A program made the translations under genes and the position numbers. This document shows positions 23,904-33,023 of a stretch of 46,063 nucleotides of DNA, piece by piece. The DNA is taken from positions 1 to 46,063 of the forward strand of contig JAFQPM010000003.1 of the NCBI GenBank assembly GCA_017411745.1. Direction: 5' to 3'. The notes beneath the pieces were generated by a model. That model was not told the DNA's origin and made no database searches. It saw only the letters and a program-made list of their open reading frames with translations. Source of the DNA: Clostridia bacterium. Its GTDB lineage: Bacteria; Bacillota; Clostridia; Oscillospirales; CAG-272. How positions within the stretch are numbered: position 1 is the first letter of the stretch; the number at the start of each line of letters is the position of its first letter.

Positions 23904-24944
23904 TTATATCACCGCGCCGAGCACGCCGATCGCGCAAAGAGCGAGCGAGACGAGAAAGAACACGGTAACGATCTTAATTTCAGACCAATCAAGAAGCTGG
24001 AAATGGTGGTGTACGGGGGCTTTTTTGAACAGGCGCTTGCCATGAGTCAGCTTGAAATAGATCCTCTGCATAAGACTCGAGAGCATTTCAAAAATGAACA
24101 CGAACGACATTATAATAACTGCAAGCAGCTGTCCTTCGCTGATAGCACAGCCCATAATTATGCCGCCGATAAAGAGCGAGCCCGTGTCGCCCATAAATAT
24201 TTTGGCGGGATAGTGATTGAATACGAGGAATCCGAGCAGTGCGCCTACGAGCATCCCCGAAGCCACGCCCGTATATCTCGAGCCGAGCAATACCGAGATG
24301 ACGATAAGCGCCATGCCGACCGAAACACCGATCGAGGAGGCAAGTCCGTCGAGTCCGTCGGTGATATTCGTGCTATTGACAAAGCCTACGATGATCACAA
24401 GATAAACTGCGTATGCAAACCAACCGAGCTCGAGCGAGAAGTCGATAAAGGGGATCTTCAGTGCGGTGGGAAGATTGTCCGTCATACCCATCATCGCAAG
24501 ATACGCCGCCGCTACCACGGTCTGAAGAATAAATTTCTGTGCTTCGCTCAGTCCCTCATTCTCTTTCTTGACAAGCTTTTTGTAGTCGTCGATAAAGCCG
24601 ATAAGACCGTTGGCAACACCAAGGCAGAGGGTCAGCGCAAGAGGAATAAGCTCTTTACCTGTGCTGTGCCCAATCAAGCCGCACTTTTCGAGTATTATCC
24701 AAACAAGCATCGCGATAAGCGACGAGATAATAAAGCAAATACCGCCCATCGTGGGTGTGCCCGCCTTGCCTGCGTGCTCTGCAACGTACATATTTATCGG
24801 CTGATTGAGCTTTTTAGCGCGGAGCACGGGGAGAATGAGTCTTGTTGCAAGCACGGTCAGTAAAAATACGACTGCGCAGACGGCAAGCGCCTCTATTCCC
24901 ATCATTTGCCCCAAATTTATATTCTGTATATTATCGTAAAGCAT
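23904..24944 (-). CDS. mraY: Phospho-MurNAc-pentapeptide translocase
   Basis: MraY transfers phospho-MurNAc-pentapeptide from UDP to undecaprenyl phosphate, forming lipid I. It is 346 residues with about ten membrane helices. Diagnostic motifs are FIDDYKK (Asp119-Asp120), NITDGLDGLA (about 193-202) and APVHHHFQLLDWSE, the catalytic HHH loop. The chosen ATG has a distant ribosome binding site; an ATG at codon 14 or 15 is possible. It lies between murF and ftsW, with no murD gene in between. Confidence 0.96.
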   Translation of the reverse strand: MLYDNIQNINLGQMMGIEALAVCAVVFLLTVLATRLILPVLRAKKLNQPINMYVAEHAGKAGTPTMGGICFIISSLIAMLVWIILEKCGLIGHSTGKELIPLALTLCLGVANGLIGFIDDYKKLVKKENEGLSEAQKFILQTVVAAAYLAMMGMTDNLPTALKIPFIDFSLELGWFAYAVYLVIIVGFVNSTNITDGLDGLASSIGVSVGMALIVISVLLGSRYTGVASGMLVGALLGFLVFNHYPAKIFMGDTGSLFIGGIIMGCAISEGQLLAVIIMSFVFIFEMLSSLMQRIYFKLTHGKRLFKKAPVHHHFQLLDWSEIKIVTVFFLVSLALCAIGVLGAVI

Positions 24945-24978
24945 TGCTATTTCTGTTCCTTCCTTTAGATCGGCGGCT

Positions 24979-26391
24979 TCAATGGGAGAAGACTGCCTCT
25001 ATGATCTCTTCAAATTTCATAGCGCGACTCGCCTTGAATAGTATCGCGTCGCCCATCGCTATTTTTTCTTTTATTTTCTCTGCGATCGCCACAGCTCCGA
25101 GCTCCTCGTCAAGTGCCTCAACCCTATCCTCGCTCATACCTGAGCCAAGCGCCGCCTTTGCTATCAACTCGCCCGATTTTCCGACGGTGAAAAGGCGGTC
25201 AACTCCTTTTTCTGCAAGGTATTTGCCCACGCTCGCGTGCAGATCGTCGGAAAGAGCGCCAAGCTCCTTCATATCTCCAAGCACTGCGATGCGCTTGCCA
25301 TCCACTTTGATCTGTGCAAGTGTATCGATCGCGCCTTTCATTGATTCGGGCGCGGCATTATAGCAGTCGGCGATCAACGTGACGCCGTCTTTATCGGTGA
25401 CGTTCATTCTCATACCCTGCGCTACGTAGGAAGAAAGTCCGTCTCTTATATTGCGCTCGTCGGCACCGAGCAGATATGCCGCCGCTGCGGCAAAAGCCGC
25501 GTTGTATGCAAAATGCTCGCCGATGAGTGATATTCGCAGATCTAGGATCATTTTGTCCGGAATACGAAGGTCAAAAGAGGTGCCTCTCTCGTCAACTCTG
25601 ACGTTCCATATTTGGAAGGCGCATTTTTCGTCGTAGCCGACGTAGACCGTATCATACCTATCGGAATAATGGTCCGAAAGCAAAGGCTCGTCGCCGTTGA
25701 GCAACAGATACCCGCTATCGACGAGTCCCTCGCCGATCTCGAGCTTCGCCTTCGCTATATTTTCACGAGTTTTCAGATATTCAAGGTGTGACGTGCCGAT
25801 ATTCGTGACCATCGCCACGTAAGGTGTCGCGGTTCGGCTCATGCTTCTGATCTCGCCAAACGAGCTCATTCCCATCTCAAAAACAGCTCTTTCACTACTT
25901 CCGTCCGCCTCCATGAGCGACATCGGCATACCGATAACGCTATTGAAGTTGCCTGCGGTGCAATAGGTCTTGAATTTTTGGCGAAGGATCGCCGCGGTGA
26001 GCTCCTTGGTGGTGGTCTTGCCCACGCTTCCCGTGATTGCGACGCTCAAAAGCGGATCTTCGCTGCGGTATCCCTTGGCACAGTGTGCAAACGCATCCAT
26101 CGAGTTCTCTACAACGACGTAAGCCGCCGCCTTGCCCGAAATGTTAGTCGGCACGTACTCGCAGAGGATACAACGGCAGCCCTGCTCGATCGCCTTAAGG
26201 ATATAGTCGTGTCCGTCGACTCGCTCACCGCGTGTTGCGACGAACATCGTGTCGGCATCCGCCTCTCTCGAGTCGGTGCAGACGTATTCAAAAGAGTTTC
26301 CCGACTCACCCGTGAAATCGTAAAGCTCACCGCCGCACCAATCGGCTATGCGCTCCATATTCGTTTTTCCAAGACCAAGCTTTATTTTCAT
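24979..26391 (-). CDS. murF: UDP-MurNAc-tripeptide:D-Ala-D-Ala ligase
   Basis: ATP-dependent ligase that adds D-Ala-D-Ala to UDP-MurNAc-tripeptide, the last cytoplasmic precursor step. It is 470 residues. The Mur-ligase P-loop is TGSVGKTT (120-127), followed by FEMGMSSFGEIRSMSRTATPYVAMVTNIGTSHLE, the central domain signature, and DCYNAAPESMKGAIDTL, a MurF hallmark. GGAAGG lies about 8 bases before the ATG. It is between murE and mraY. Confidence 0.95.
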   Translation of the reverse strand: MKIKLGLGKTNMERIADWCGGELYDFTGESGNSFEYVCTDSREADADTMFVATRGERVDGHDYILKAIEQGCRCILCEYVPTNISGKAAAYVVVENSMDAFAHCAKGYRSEDPLLSVAITGSVGKTTTKELTAAILRQKFKTYCTAGNFNSVIGMPMSLMEADGSSERAVFEMGMSSFGEIRSMSRTATPYVAMVTNIGTSHLEYLKTRENIAKAKLEIGEGLVDSGYLLLNGDEPLLSDHYSDRYDTVYVGYDEKCAFQIWNVRVDERGTSFDLRIPDKMILDLRISLIGEHFAYNAAFAAAAAYLLGADERNIRDGLSSYVAQGMRMNVTDKDGVTLIADCYNAAPESMKGAIDTLAQIKVDGKRIAVLGDMKELGALSDDLHASVGKYLAEKGVDRLFTVGKSGELIAKAALGSGMSEDRVEALDEELGAVAIAEKIKEKIAMGDAILFKASRAMKFEEIIEAVFSH

Positions 26392-26426
26392 TTTTCAGTC
26401 CTTCCTCTGCCGCTGCGGCAGTACCC

Positions 26427-27935
26427 TTACGAAAGGTATCTCTCTATCGCTTCTTTTACAATTTGCTTTTCCGAGAAAGGCTTTTTGCCCTCTCTGTCTA
26501 TTTCGTATTCCTCGTGTCCCTTACCTGCGAGCAGGATGATATCTCCGCGTCTCGCGTTTTTGATCGCGTACTCTATCGCCTCGCGCCTGTCCTCGATCAC
26601 GGTGTAGGTCGCATCGGCAACGACACCCGAAAGAATGTCGCCTATAATGTCTGCAGGTCGCTCGCTGCGACTGTTATCACTCGTTATTATCGCGAGATCC
26701 GCCATGCTCGTGGCGATATTTCCCATTATCGCCCGCTTTTGCTTTTCTCGGTCGCCGCCGCAACCGAAAAGCAGAACTATTCTCTGTCCTCTCGCGGCAA
26801 ACGAGCGCGCGGTGCGGATCAGGTTTTCAAGCGCGTCAGGGGTGTGCGCGTAGTCTATATAGACCGAAAAATCTACTCTGTTCGTCGTTTTGACTCGCTC
26901 AAGTCTGCCCGCAATTCCCGAAAAGTCGGCAAGCGTTTCCTTGATGTCCGCGACCTTGACTCCGAGCGCGTGCGCCGTTATCGCCGCCTGCATAGTGTTC
27001 ATCACGTTAAAGCTGCCCGAGAGAATCGAGCGCACCCGAAGTCTCATAGCGCTTGACACGAGCTTATATTCGATCCCGAAGCTTGACCGAAGCTTTATAT
27101 CCTCGGCATAGCAATCGGTCGCTCTTCCCTCTGCCGAGCATTTGTATGTAGGTATCTTTATGTTATCGGCAAGCCTTCTGCCGTATCTGTCATCGTAATT
27201 TATCACCGCCGCACGACACTTTTTGAAAAGCAAGCTCTTTGCGGCGAAGTATGCTTCCATATTTTCGTGGAAATCGAGGTGATCCTCGCTGAGATTGGTG
27301 AAAACACCGATCTCGAAATCTATCGGCTCGACCTTACCCAGCGCAAGCGCGTGGGAGGTGACCTCCATGACCGCGTATTCTGCTCCGTCACTCACGAATC
27401 GGTCGAGAATTTTATAAAGCTGTTCCGGGTCGGGCGTTGTCATATTCGCGTTCGGATCTGACGGACGGATATCAAGCCGTCCTTTCGGTGAAAAGCAGCC
27501 CGTGGTTCCGATCGAGCCCACCCGCTTGCCCGACGAGGCAAGCATAGCCGCGACAAGTCCCGAGACCGAGGTCTTTCCGTTCGTTCCCGTGATCCCGATC
27601 ATCCGAAGCTTCTTTTGCGGCTCTCCGTAATAGGTCGAATAAAGTCTTGCCGCGGCAATTCTCGTGTCGTCGACCTCTATTATCGGCAGATCAATGCCGT
27701 TTTTGTCTATTCTGTTCTCTTTTACAGCTCTTTTTGATACAACGAGCGCAACAGCGCCGTTTTTTATCGCATCACCGACGTATTTGTGCCCGTCGGTATG
27801 CAAGCCCTCGACGGCTATATAAAGATCTCCCTTTTTTATCCGTCTTGAATCGGGGCAGATCTCCGTGATCTCGGGGTCGGCGGCTATCTCAAGCTCACCG
27901 ATCCCCAAGCCACGTATAAGGTGTGACAGAAGCAT
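26427..27935 (-). CDS. murE: UDP-MurNAc-L-Ala-D-Glu:meso-diaminopimelate ligase
   Basis: Adds the third amino acid to the peptidoglycan stem. It is 502 residues from the ATG at 27935, chosen because GGAGG lies 7 bases upstream; the ATG at 27965 would place that site inside the gene. The P-loop is GTNGKTS (117-123), and SLLFKKC carries the likely carbamylated Lys region. The amino-acid specificity motif reads DNSR (420-423) where meso-DAP enzymes normally have DNPR; retention of the Arg favours meso-diaminopimelate over lysine. It is between pbp and murF. Confidence 0.95.
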   Translation of the reverse strand: MLLSHLIRGLGIGELEIAADPEITEICPDSRRIKKGDLYIAVEGLHTDGHKYVGDAIKNGAVALVVSKRAVKENRIDKNGIDLPIIEVDDTRIAAARLYSTYYGEPQKKLRMIGITGTNGKTSVSGLVAAMLASSGKRVGSIGTTGCFSPKGRLDIRPSDPNANMTTPDPEQLYKILDRFVSDGAEYAVMEVTSHALALGKVEPIDFEIGVFTNLSEDHLDFHENMEAYFAAKSLLFKKCRAAVINYDDRYGRRLADNIKIPTYKCSAEGRATDCYAEDIKLRSSFGIEYKLVSSAMRLRVRSILSGSFNVMNTMQAAITAHALGVKVADIKETLADFSGIAGRLERVKTTNRVDFSVYIDYAHTPDALENLIRTARSFAARGQRIVLLFGCGGDREKQKRAIMGNIATSMADLAIITSDNSRSERPADIIGDILSGVVADATYTVIEDRREAIEYAIKNARRGDIILLAGKGHEEYEIDREGKKPFSEKQIVKEAIERYLS

Positions 27936-28011
27936 TCCTTTTCCTCCAAAAAATATAAGTATCACAACAATTATATTTTTCTTCGGCTCAAAAAATGCTT
28001 TTATTTGATTG

Positions 28012-30333
28012 TTATTCTATATCCGCCTCGGGATCGTAATAGGTCTGGTCGTCGCCGCCGAGATAGCGGAGAGTGACCGTTACTACCGTGCCTTCATTTA
28101 CCACGGTTCCCGACTCGATATCCTGCGAGACCACTACGACGTCAGCGCCCGAGAAATTGAGCGTACCGTCGATCTTGATGTTAAGTCCGAGATTTGCGAG
28201 CGTTCCGTTTGCCGCAACAGCGGTCATTCCCATAAGGTCGGGCACCTTGGCTGTCTTTTTGCCGCCGACCGCCTCGCTCGTTGTATAAAGTATTATCTTC
28301 GCGTTGCCGGGCGAGACCTGTGAACCTGCCGCAGGTGACTGCGACATTACGTATTCGCCGTCGCCGATGACCTCGACCTCAAAGCCGAGCAGCTCGGAGA
28401 GATATTTTGCGTATTCGGTTCTCGACCGAATGAGCGCGGGGGCGGAGAGCGTTTGCTTTTCAAGCTCCTCGTCGCTGTACTTCGCCTCGACTCCGTAATA
28501 TGGCAAGACCTCCTCAAGCAGAGCACCGACGTACGGTGCTGCAACTACGCTTCCGTAAAGCGTTCCCTTGGTCGGCTCGTCGACGAGGATTATCGTCGCT
28601 ATCTCGGGGGAGTCCGCAGGCGCATACGCCACGGTCGAGCAGACGTATTTGGTATAATCGGTGCTGACCTCGTCCTTTTTCTCAGACGTTCCCGTCTTTG
28701 CGGCAACTCTGTAGCCCGCAACGTAGGCGTTCTTCGCACCGCCGTCGCCCGAAACACCGTCCTCAAGTATCGCGGCGATCGTCTTACAGGTGTCGGAGCT
28801 TACTACCTGACGGCGAACCGTATCTTTGTGTGAGTATATAACGTTTCCGTCGTTGTCTGTAACTTCTTTTATAATGTGCGGTGTCACAAGATCGCCTCCG
28901 TTGGCGACCGCGCTGATAGCGCCGAGATGTGAGAGCGCGGAAATTTTAAAGTTCTGTCCGAACGACGCTGTGGCAAGGTAGATATCCGCCGATTTGAAGG
29001 TCGCCTCATCCCAGAAGGTCACTCCCTTCGCGGTAATGCTCTCACCGGGCAGGTCGATTCCCGTTTTTTCAAAATATCCGAAGGACGAGAAATATTCAAG
29101 GAATTTATCCGCGCCCGTTCTCAGTCCCATTATCATAAGCAGAGGGTTGCAGGACTGCTGTATGCCCTCGGCAAAGGTAAGCTGTCCGTGTCCCGTCGTT
29201 TTGTGACAGCGTATTTTCGTGCCGTTGACTATGTGGTAGCCCGGGCAGTTGAAGGTCTCGTCATCAATAACGAGATCCTCCTCGTACGCCATCGCCGCGG
29301 TGATTATTTTAAAGGTCGATCCCGGCATATAGAGGTCGTTGACCGCCTTGTTCGACCAGGTTTCAAGCAAAAGCTGCTGCTTTAGAGAAACGTATTCGTC
29401 GCTTCCCTCCTCAAGTCCGCTTTCCTCAAGCTTTTCGGCACACTGCCAATTAAGCTCCCACGGGTCGTTGAGATCGTAATTCGGATAGACCGCCATGGCA
29501 AGCACCGCGCCCGTCTCGACGTCCATCACTATTCCGCAGGCGCGGTTCTTTCCGCCCGACTCGATGTAAGCCGTTTCAAGCTGCTCCTCAAGCTCTGCCT
29601 GAATATAAACGTCTATAGTGGTCACTATATTGTATCCGTCGTTTGCGGGAATATAGCTTTCGTAATCGTAGACGAGCTCGTTGCCGTACGAGTCCTTCGC
29701 GCCGATGTACGAGCCGTCAACTCCCGCGAGTATCTCGTCGTACTGATATTCAAGTCCGTAAAGTCCCTGACCGTCACTTCCCGTAAATCCGAGAACGTGG
29801 CTTGCAAGCGTGTCGTAGGGATAATATCTCATACTCGTCGCTTCAAGGAACACGAGCGCGAGGTCGTCGATCTCGCTTTCCTTAAGAAATGCTCTAACTG
29901 CGTCCGCCGCCTCCTCGGAGATGTTTCGCGCCAAGGTTCTGTCGCGGTAACGGGTATATCCCGCCGCCTTCATTACGTCGTCGTAATCGAGATCAAGCAG
30001 AGCTATCGATGAAAGTCCCTTCGCGATCTGATCGGCAAAATCTACTCCCTTTTTCTCGCTCGTGCTCTTTATCACGGCAGGGTCTATGAAAAGTCGGTAG
30101 GTCGTGACGTTAGTGGCTAACGCGACTCCGTTGGCATCGTATATATTTCCTCGGTCCGCCTTGACCGTGGATTTTTGGGTTATCTGATCTATGACCTTTT
30201 GGTCAAACTCGTCAAACTGAAGCGTCTGATAAATAAAGATGCGCAAAGAGAGCAGCACGAAAAGAATACTCATCACTATACAAAGTATTCCCGCGCGACG
30301 ACGCACCTTTGTGCTCGGTGTTCCACCTTCCAT
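28012..30333 (-). CDS. Class B penicillin-binding protein with C-terminal PASTA domains (SpoVD/FtsI type)
   Basis: A 773-residue septal or cortex transpeptidase. One N-terminal membrane helix lies at about 15-36, followed by the PBP dimerisation domain (from about 55, ADRGNIYDANGVALA) and the transpeptidase domain with STFK (Ser339 nucleophile), SCN (394-396) and KTGT (546-549). The C-terminus has two PASTA regions, a degenerate one at about 635-686 and a clearer one at about 694-757. PASTA repeats are typical of SpoVD and PBP2x. AGGAAGGTG lies 7 bases before the chosen ATG. It is preceded by a stable hairpin and by the FtsL-like gene and should pair with the SEDS protein encoded downstream. 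Confidence 0.94.
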   Translation of the reverse strand: MEGGTPSTKVRRRAGILCIVMSILFVLLSLRIFIYQTLQFDEFDQKVIDQITQKSTVKADRGNIYDANGVALATNVTTYRLFIDPAVIKSTSEKKGVDFADQIAKGLSSIALLDLDYDDVMKAAGYTRYRDRTLARNISEEAADAVRAFLKESEIDDLALVFLEATSMRYYPYDTLASHVLGFTGSDGQGLYGLEYQYDEILAGVDGSYIGAKDSYGNELVYDYESYIPANDGYNIVTTIDVYIQAELEEQLETAYIESGGKNRACGIVMDVETGAVLAMAVYPNYDLNDPWELNWQCAEKLEESGLEEGSDEYVSLKQQLLLETWSNKAVNDLYMPGSTFKIITAAMAYEEDLVIDDETFNCPGYHIVNGTKIRCHKTTGHGQLTFAEGIQQSCNPLLMIMGLRTGADKFLEYFSSFGYFEKTGIDLPGESITAKGVTFWDEATFKSADIYLATASFGQNFKISALSHLGAISAVANGGDLVTPHIIKEVTDNDGNVIYSHKDTVRRQVVSSDTCKTIAAILEDGVSGDGGAKNAYVAGYRVAAKTGTSEKKDEVSTDYTKYVCSTVAYAPADSPEIATIILVDEPTKGTLYGSVVAAPYVGALLEEVLPYYGVEAKYSDEELEKQTLSAPALIRSRTEYAKYLSELLGFEVEVIGDGEYVMSQSPAAGSQVSPGNAKIILYTTSEAVGGKKTAKVPDLMGMTAVAANGTLANLGLNIKIDGTLNFSGADVVVVSQDIESGTVVNEGTVVTVTLRYLGGDDQTYYDPEADIE

Positions 30334-30445
30334 TTTTACGCACCTTCCTTTCTCCAGAGCTTTGTTTTTGGATTTGAATATTTTCAAATCAGTATATGCC
30401 TTGTCCCCATAAAAATATGTCAAAGGGGGCATCTAAAAACAGAAC

Positions 30446-30494
30446 GCGCCCCAACCCGTCGAGATAAATTTCTTTCAGACGGGTTTGGGGGCGC
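30446..30494 (-). other. Strong intercistronic hairpin between ftsL-like and pbp genes
   Basis: GCGCCCCAACCCGTC (30446-30460) pairs with GACGGGTTTGGGGGCGC (30478-30494), with small bulges and a 17-base loop. The short motif GGGGGC(GC)ATCTAAA occurs on both sides. No T-run follows on the minus strand. It lies in a 176-base gap inside the operon and may be a processing or attenuation site. Confidence 0.65.
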
Positions 30495-30509
30495 ATCTAA
30501 ATTTTAAGA

Positions 30510-31397
30510 TCAATCTTCCACCAGACCTATCGCTTTGAGCAAACGAGTCAGTAACGAATCCGATTTCCCGTTGCCCTCGTATTTTTCGATCCTCTCGTCC
30601 TCGGTAACGTCGAGATAACGCGAGGTCGCATAGTCCGAGCTAATCATTCCGTATTTATTGACCGCTATATCCTTGATATTCAGCATGTCGTTCTTGACGA
30701 CAAGGTCGGCTTCGAGGTCGTTTCTCACGTCCTCGAGCTCCTCTATCTCGTCCTCAAGATTGCCAACAGAGGCTGTGGCGCGGCTTACCATAACCGAACT
30801 GCACACCACCATCAGAAGTGACAAGGTCACCACCGCGATAGTGGAAAGAGTGCCGCGAGGAATTCTTTTCTTCTTCCCCTCGACCATTTCTTCTTCGGAC
30901 TGCTTGCGTATCTCCTCGAGCACGAAGACCGAGAAAAAGTCACGCAAAAAATCCTTAATGCGTCGCTTTATGGCAAGCCACACGGCTTTTTTTGGCGGTT
31001 TACCCGTTTCCTGCACTCCCTCGGAATCCGCCCCTGCCGATTCGTACTCATTTTCCGCGCGAGTATAGAATTTCGGCAGCTTATAGCCTCTGAGATCTTT
31101 ATAATAGGCAGCGAAATCGTCGCTGCTCATATATGACTGACCGTTTATTTTTAACGTGTGATATTTTTCGTCGTCTCCCGACACACCGTCCACGCTTATG
31201 CCGAGCATTACGGCATTCTTGCGGATCTCGGCGCTCTTTGCCTCGGACAGACCCGTTTTGATGCCGCGATTTTTAAATCTTTCGCACAGCATATCTATGT
31301 AGAGCGCGCTTATGTCGATACCGCTGACGCTCACCGTGGGGCTTCCGACCGCCACCTCGGGTGCCGCGGCGACGACTCTCGCCTTGGTCTTCTTCAT
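30510..31397 (-). CDS. FtsL-like division protein with a long cytoplasmic N-terminal domain
   Basis: A 295-residue bitopic protein in the ftsL position of the dcw cluster. One membrane helix lies at about 185-206, followed by a coiled coil (about 208-240, VGNLEDEIEELEDVRNDLEADL) and the motif IKDIAVNKYGMI, which is typical of the FtsL/DivIC family. The family is usually about 100-130 residues with a short tail; here about 180 residues precede the helix. Residues 1-115 look like a folded domain (IDMLCERFKNRGIKTGLSEA, YHTLKINGQSYMSSDDFAAYYKDLRGY), and residues 115-180 are a charged linker. GGAGGA lies 5-6 bases before the chosen ATG. Confidence 0.8.
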   Translation of the reverse strand: MKKTKARVVAAAPEVAVGSPTVSVSGIDISALYIDMLCERFKNRGIKTGLSEAKSAEIRKNAVMLGISVDGVSGDDEKYHTLKINGQSYMSSDDFAAYYKDLRGYKLPKFYTRAENEYESAGADSEGVQETGKPPKKAVWLAIKRRIKDFLRDFFSVFVLEEIRKQSEEEMVEGKKKRIPRGTLSTIAVVTLSLLMVVCSSVMVSRATASVGNLEDEIEELEDVRNDLEADLVVKNDMLNIKDIAVNKYGMISSDYATSRYLDVTEDERIEKYEGNGKSDSLLTRLLKAIGLVED

Positions 31398-31442
31398 TAA
31401 CTTCCTCCGTTTTGATTTCTCAATGCCGCTTTTAGCGTAATA

Positions 31443-31524
31443 TTTCAACAGTTGGGCTTCAATTCTCCGCTTGTGCGGTAGCTAACCTTCAACAGTTGGG
31501 CTTCAATTCTCCGCTTGTGCGGTA
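31443..31524 (-). repeat. Two perfect 38-bp direct repeats between rsmH and ftsL-like
   Basis: Copies at 31443-31480 and 31487-31524 are identical and 44 bases apart. On the minus strand each holds a small hairpin, CCGC-ACAA-GCGG, then AGAATTGAAGCC, then CAAC-T-GTTG, an arrangement like the mini-hairpin arrays around ffh. They fill the gap between the two genes. Confidence 0.85.
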
Positions 31525-31528
31525 GACA

Positions 31529-32476
31529 TTAGATTTTTTCCGCAACGCGAAGCTTTGCGCTTCTCGATCGCGGGTTTTCCTCAAGCTCCCTCTCACTCGG
31601 GAGTATCGGCTTTCTTGTCAGCACGTTGACTCTGGGCTTTCGTCCGCAGACGCACACGGGAAGATCTCTCGGGCAATTACAGCCGCTTGCGAGATCCGCG
31701 TAGGTCTGCTTGACTATCCTGTCCTCAAGAGAATGGAACGTGATTATCGCTATTCTGCCCTCGGGGGCGAGAATGTCGGTCGCGTTTCTTATCGTGGGCT
31801 CTATCGCGTCGAGCTCGCCGTTGACCTCGATACGTATCGCCTGAAAGGTTCTCTTTGCGGGGTGATGCCCTCCCTCACGCGCCGACGGGGGAATGGCGCT
31901 TTTTATTATGTCCACGAGCTGTCCCGTGGTCTTGATCGTTTCTTTTTCACGGTACCGGACTATCGCCGCCGCTATCTTGGGCGCAAATCTCTCCTCGCCG
32001 TAGTTGTAAATGACCTTTTTGAGCTGATCGGCGCTATAGGTATTGACCACCGTATAGGCATCAAGATCGTTTCGCCTATCCATTCTCATATCAAGGGGCG
32101 CATCGGAATTATGAGTGAATCCGCGCTCCACGGTATCGAGCTGGTAGGACGATACGCCCAGATCGAGCAAAACTCCGTCGATCTTATCTATACCGAGGTC
32201 AAGGCAGCTCTCCTTTATCGACGAAAAATTGTTTCGGACAAAGGTGACTCTGTCGCTGTAATCCTTGAGTCTTTCTGTCGCCGCCGCGATAGCCGCGTCG
32301 TCGCGGTCGATCGCGATGAGCCTGCCGCCTGCGGTCAGTTTTTTTGCTATTTCAAGCGAATGGCCTCCGCCACCCGCGGTTCCGTCCACGTAGATCCCGT
32401 CGGGCTTGATATTCAGCGCTTCTATGCACTCGTCAAGCAAGACCGAACGGTGCGAAAAATTTATCTTCTGATCCAT
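31529..32476 (-). CDS. rsmH: 16S rRNA (cytosine(1402)-N4)-methyltransferase
   Basis: RsmH (MraW) methylates N4 of C1402 in the 16S rRNA decoding centre using S-adenosylmethionine. It is 315 residues, normal length. It begins [41 protein letters not shown] with the SAM-binding motif, then [12 protein letters not shown], the signature [17 protein letters not shown], and a final [10 protein letters not shown]. It follows mraZ by 5 bases, so the two are coupled. Confidence 0.97.
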   Translation of the reverse strand: MDQKINFSHRSVLLDECIEALNIKPDGIYVDGTAGGGGHSLEIAKKLTAGGRLIAIDRDDAAIAAATERLKDYSDRVTFVRNNFSSIKESCLDLGIDKIDGVLLDLGVSSYQLDTVERGFTHNSDAPLDMRMDRRNDLDAYTVVNTYSADQLKKVIYNYGEERFAPKIAAAIVRYREKETIKTTGQLVDIIKSAIPPSAREGGHHPAKRTFQAIRIEVNGELDAIEPTIRNATDILAPEGRIAIITFHSLEDRIVKQTYADLASGCNCPRDLPVCVCGRKPRVNVLTRKPILPSERELEENPRSRSAKLRVAEKI

Positions 32477-32481
32477 ATCGC

Positions 32482-32904
32482 TTAAAGCCCCAATCTTTCA
32501 AGCTTCTCGCGGATATCCTCGGGATCCTCAGCGGAGATCTCGGCTTTATATTTCTCTGCCGACCAGATCTCACAATAATCACTGCAACCGACGAACACCG
32601 CTTCTCTTTCTATCTCCGCGTATCCGAGAAGTGCCGGCGGCAAAAGGATCCTGCCCTGCGAGTCGGGTGTGACCTGAGATGCGTTTCGATGCAGGTATCT
32701 GAGCGCCTCCTCAGCGATCTTTCTTTCCTGTGCTTTGATGGGAGCGAGGTATCTTTCCCATTCCTCAAGCGAACAGACCTTGAGGATCGGCTTACGAATG
32801 TCACGAACGACCATAAACGTTTCCCCAAGCTCTTCTCTGAACTTTACGGGCACAAATATTCGGTTTTTCGAGTCTACGATATGCTCGTACTCTCCTGTAA
32901 ACAT
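32482..32904 (-). CDS. mraZ: MraZ transcriptional regulator
   Basis: First gene of the dcw cluster, 140 residues, with two SpoVT/AbrB-like repeats (the N-terminal [24 protein letters not shown] and the second [16 protein letters not shown]). MraZ forms ring-shaped oligomers and binds short direct repeats in its own promoter region. The ATG at 32904 has AGGAGG 8 bases upstream; a GTG at 32913 abuts that site. The protein is probably autoregulatory, as GTGG-rich repeats follow the promoter. Confidence 0.95.
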   Translation of the reverse strand: MFTGEYEHIVDSKNRIFVPVKFREELGETFMVVRDIRKPILKVCSLEEWERYLAPIKAQERKIAEEALRYLHRNASQVTPDSQGRILLPPALLGYAEIEREAVFVGCSDYCEIWSAEKYKAEISAEDPEDIREKLERLGL

Positions 32905-32974
32905 TCGCCGCACCTCCTTTTCGTCGTTTCGGTTTGTCTTTTGGGTGTTTCAAGTGGATAATGCAGAGTTTTTT

Positions 32975-33014
32975 CACCACATCACTGCACATTTGCACCA
33001 CTTTCCACCACCAC
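32975..33014 (-). promoter_or_regulatory. MraZ-binding direct repeats (candidate MraZ box)
   Basis: On the minus strand, a run of GTGG elements (GTGGTGGTGGAAAGTGG, then GTGATGTGGTG) begins right after the predicted transcription start and stops about 70 bases before mraZ. MraZ proteins bind closely spaced GTGG- or TGGG-type repeats, so this is the likely operator for autoregulation of the dcw operon. Confidence 0.65.
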
Positions 33015-33023
33015 GATGTAAAT

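Noticed and set aside
24003..24863. Plus-strand open frame of 286 codons
   Set aside because: It is opposite mraY and rich in His, Arg and Glu as expected of an antisense reading of membrane-protein codons.
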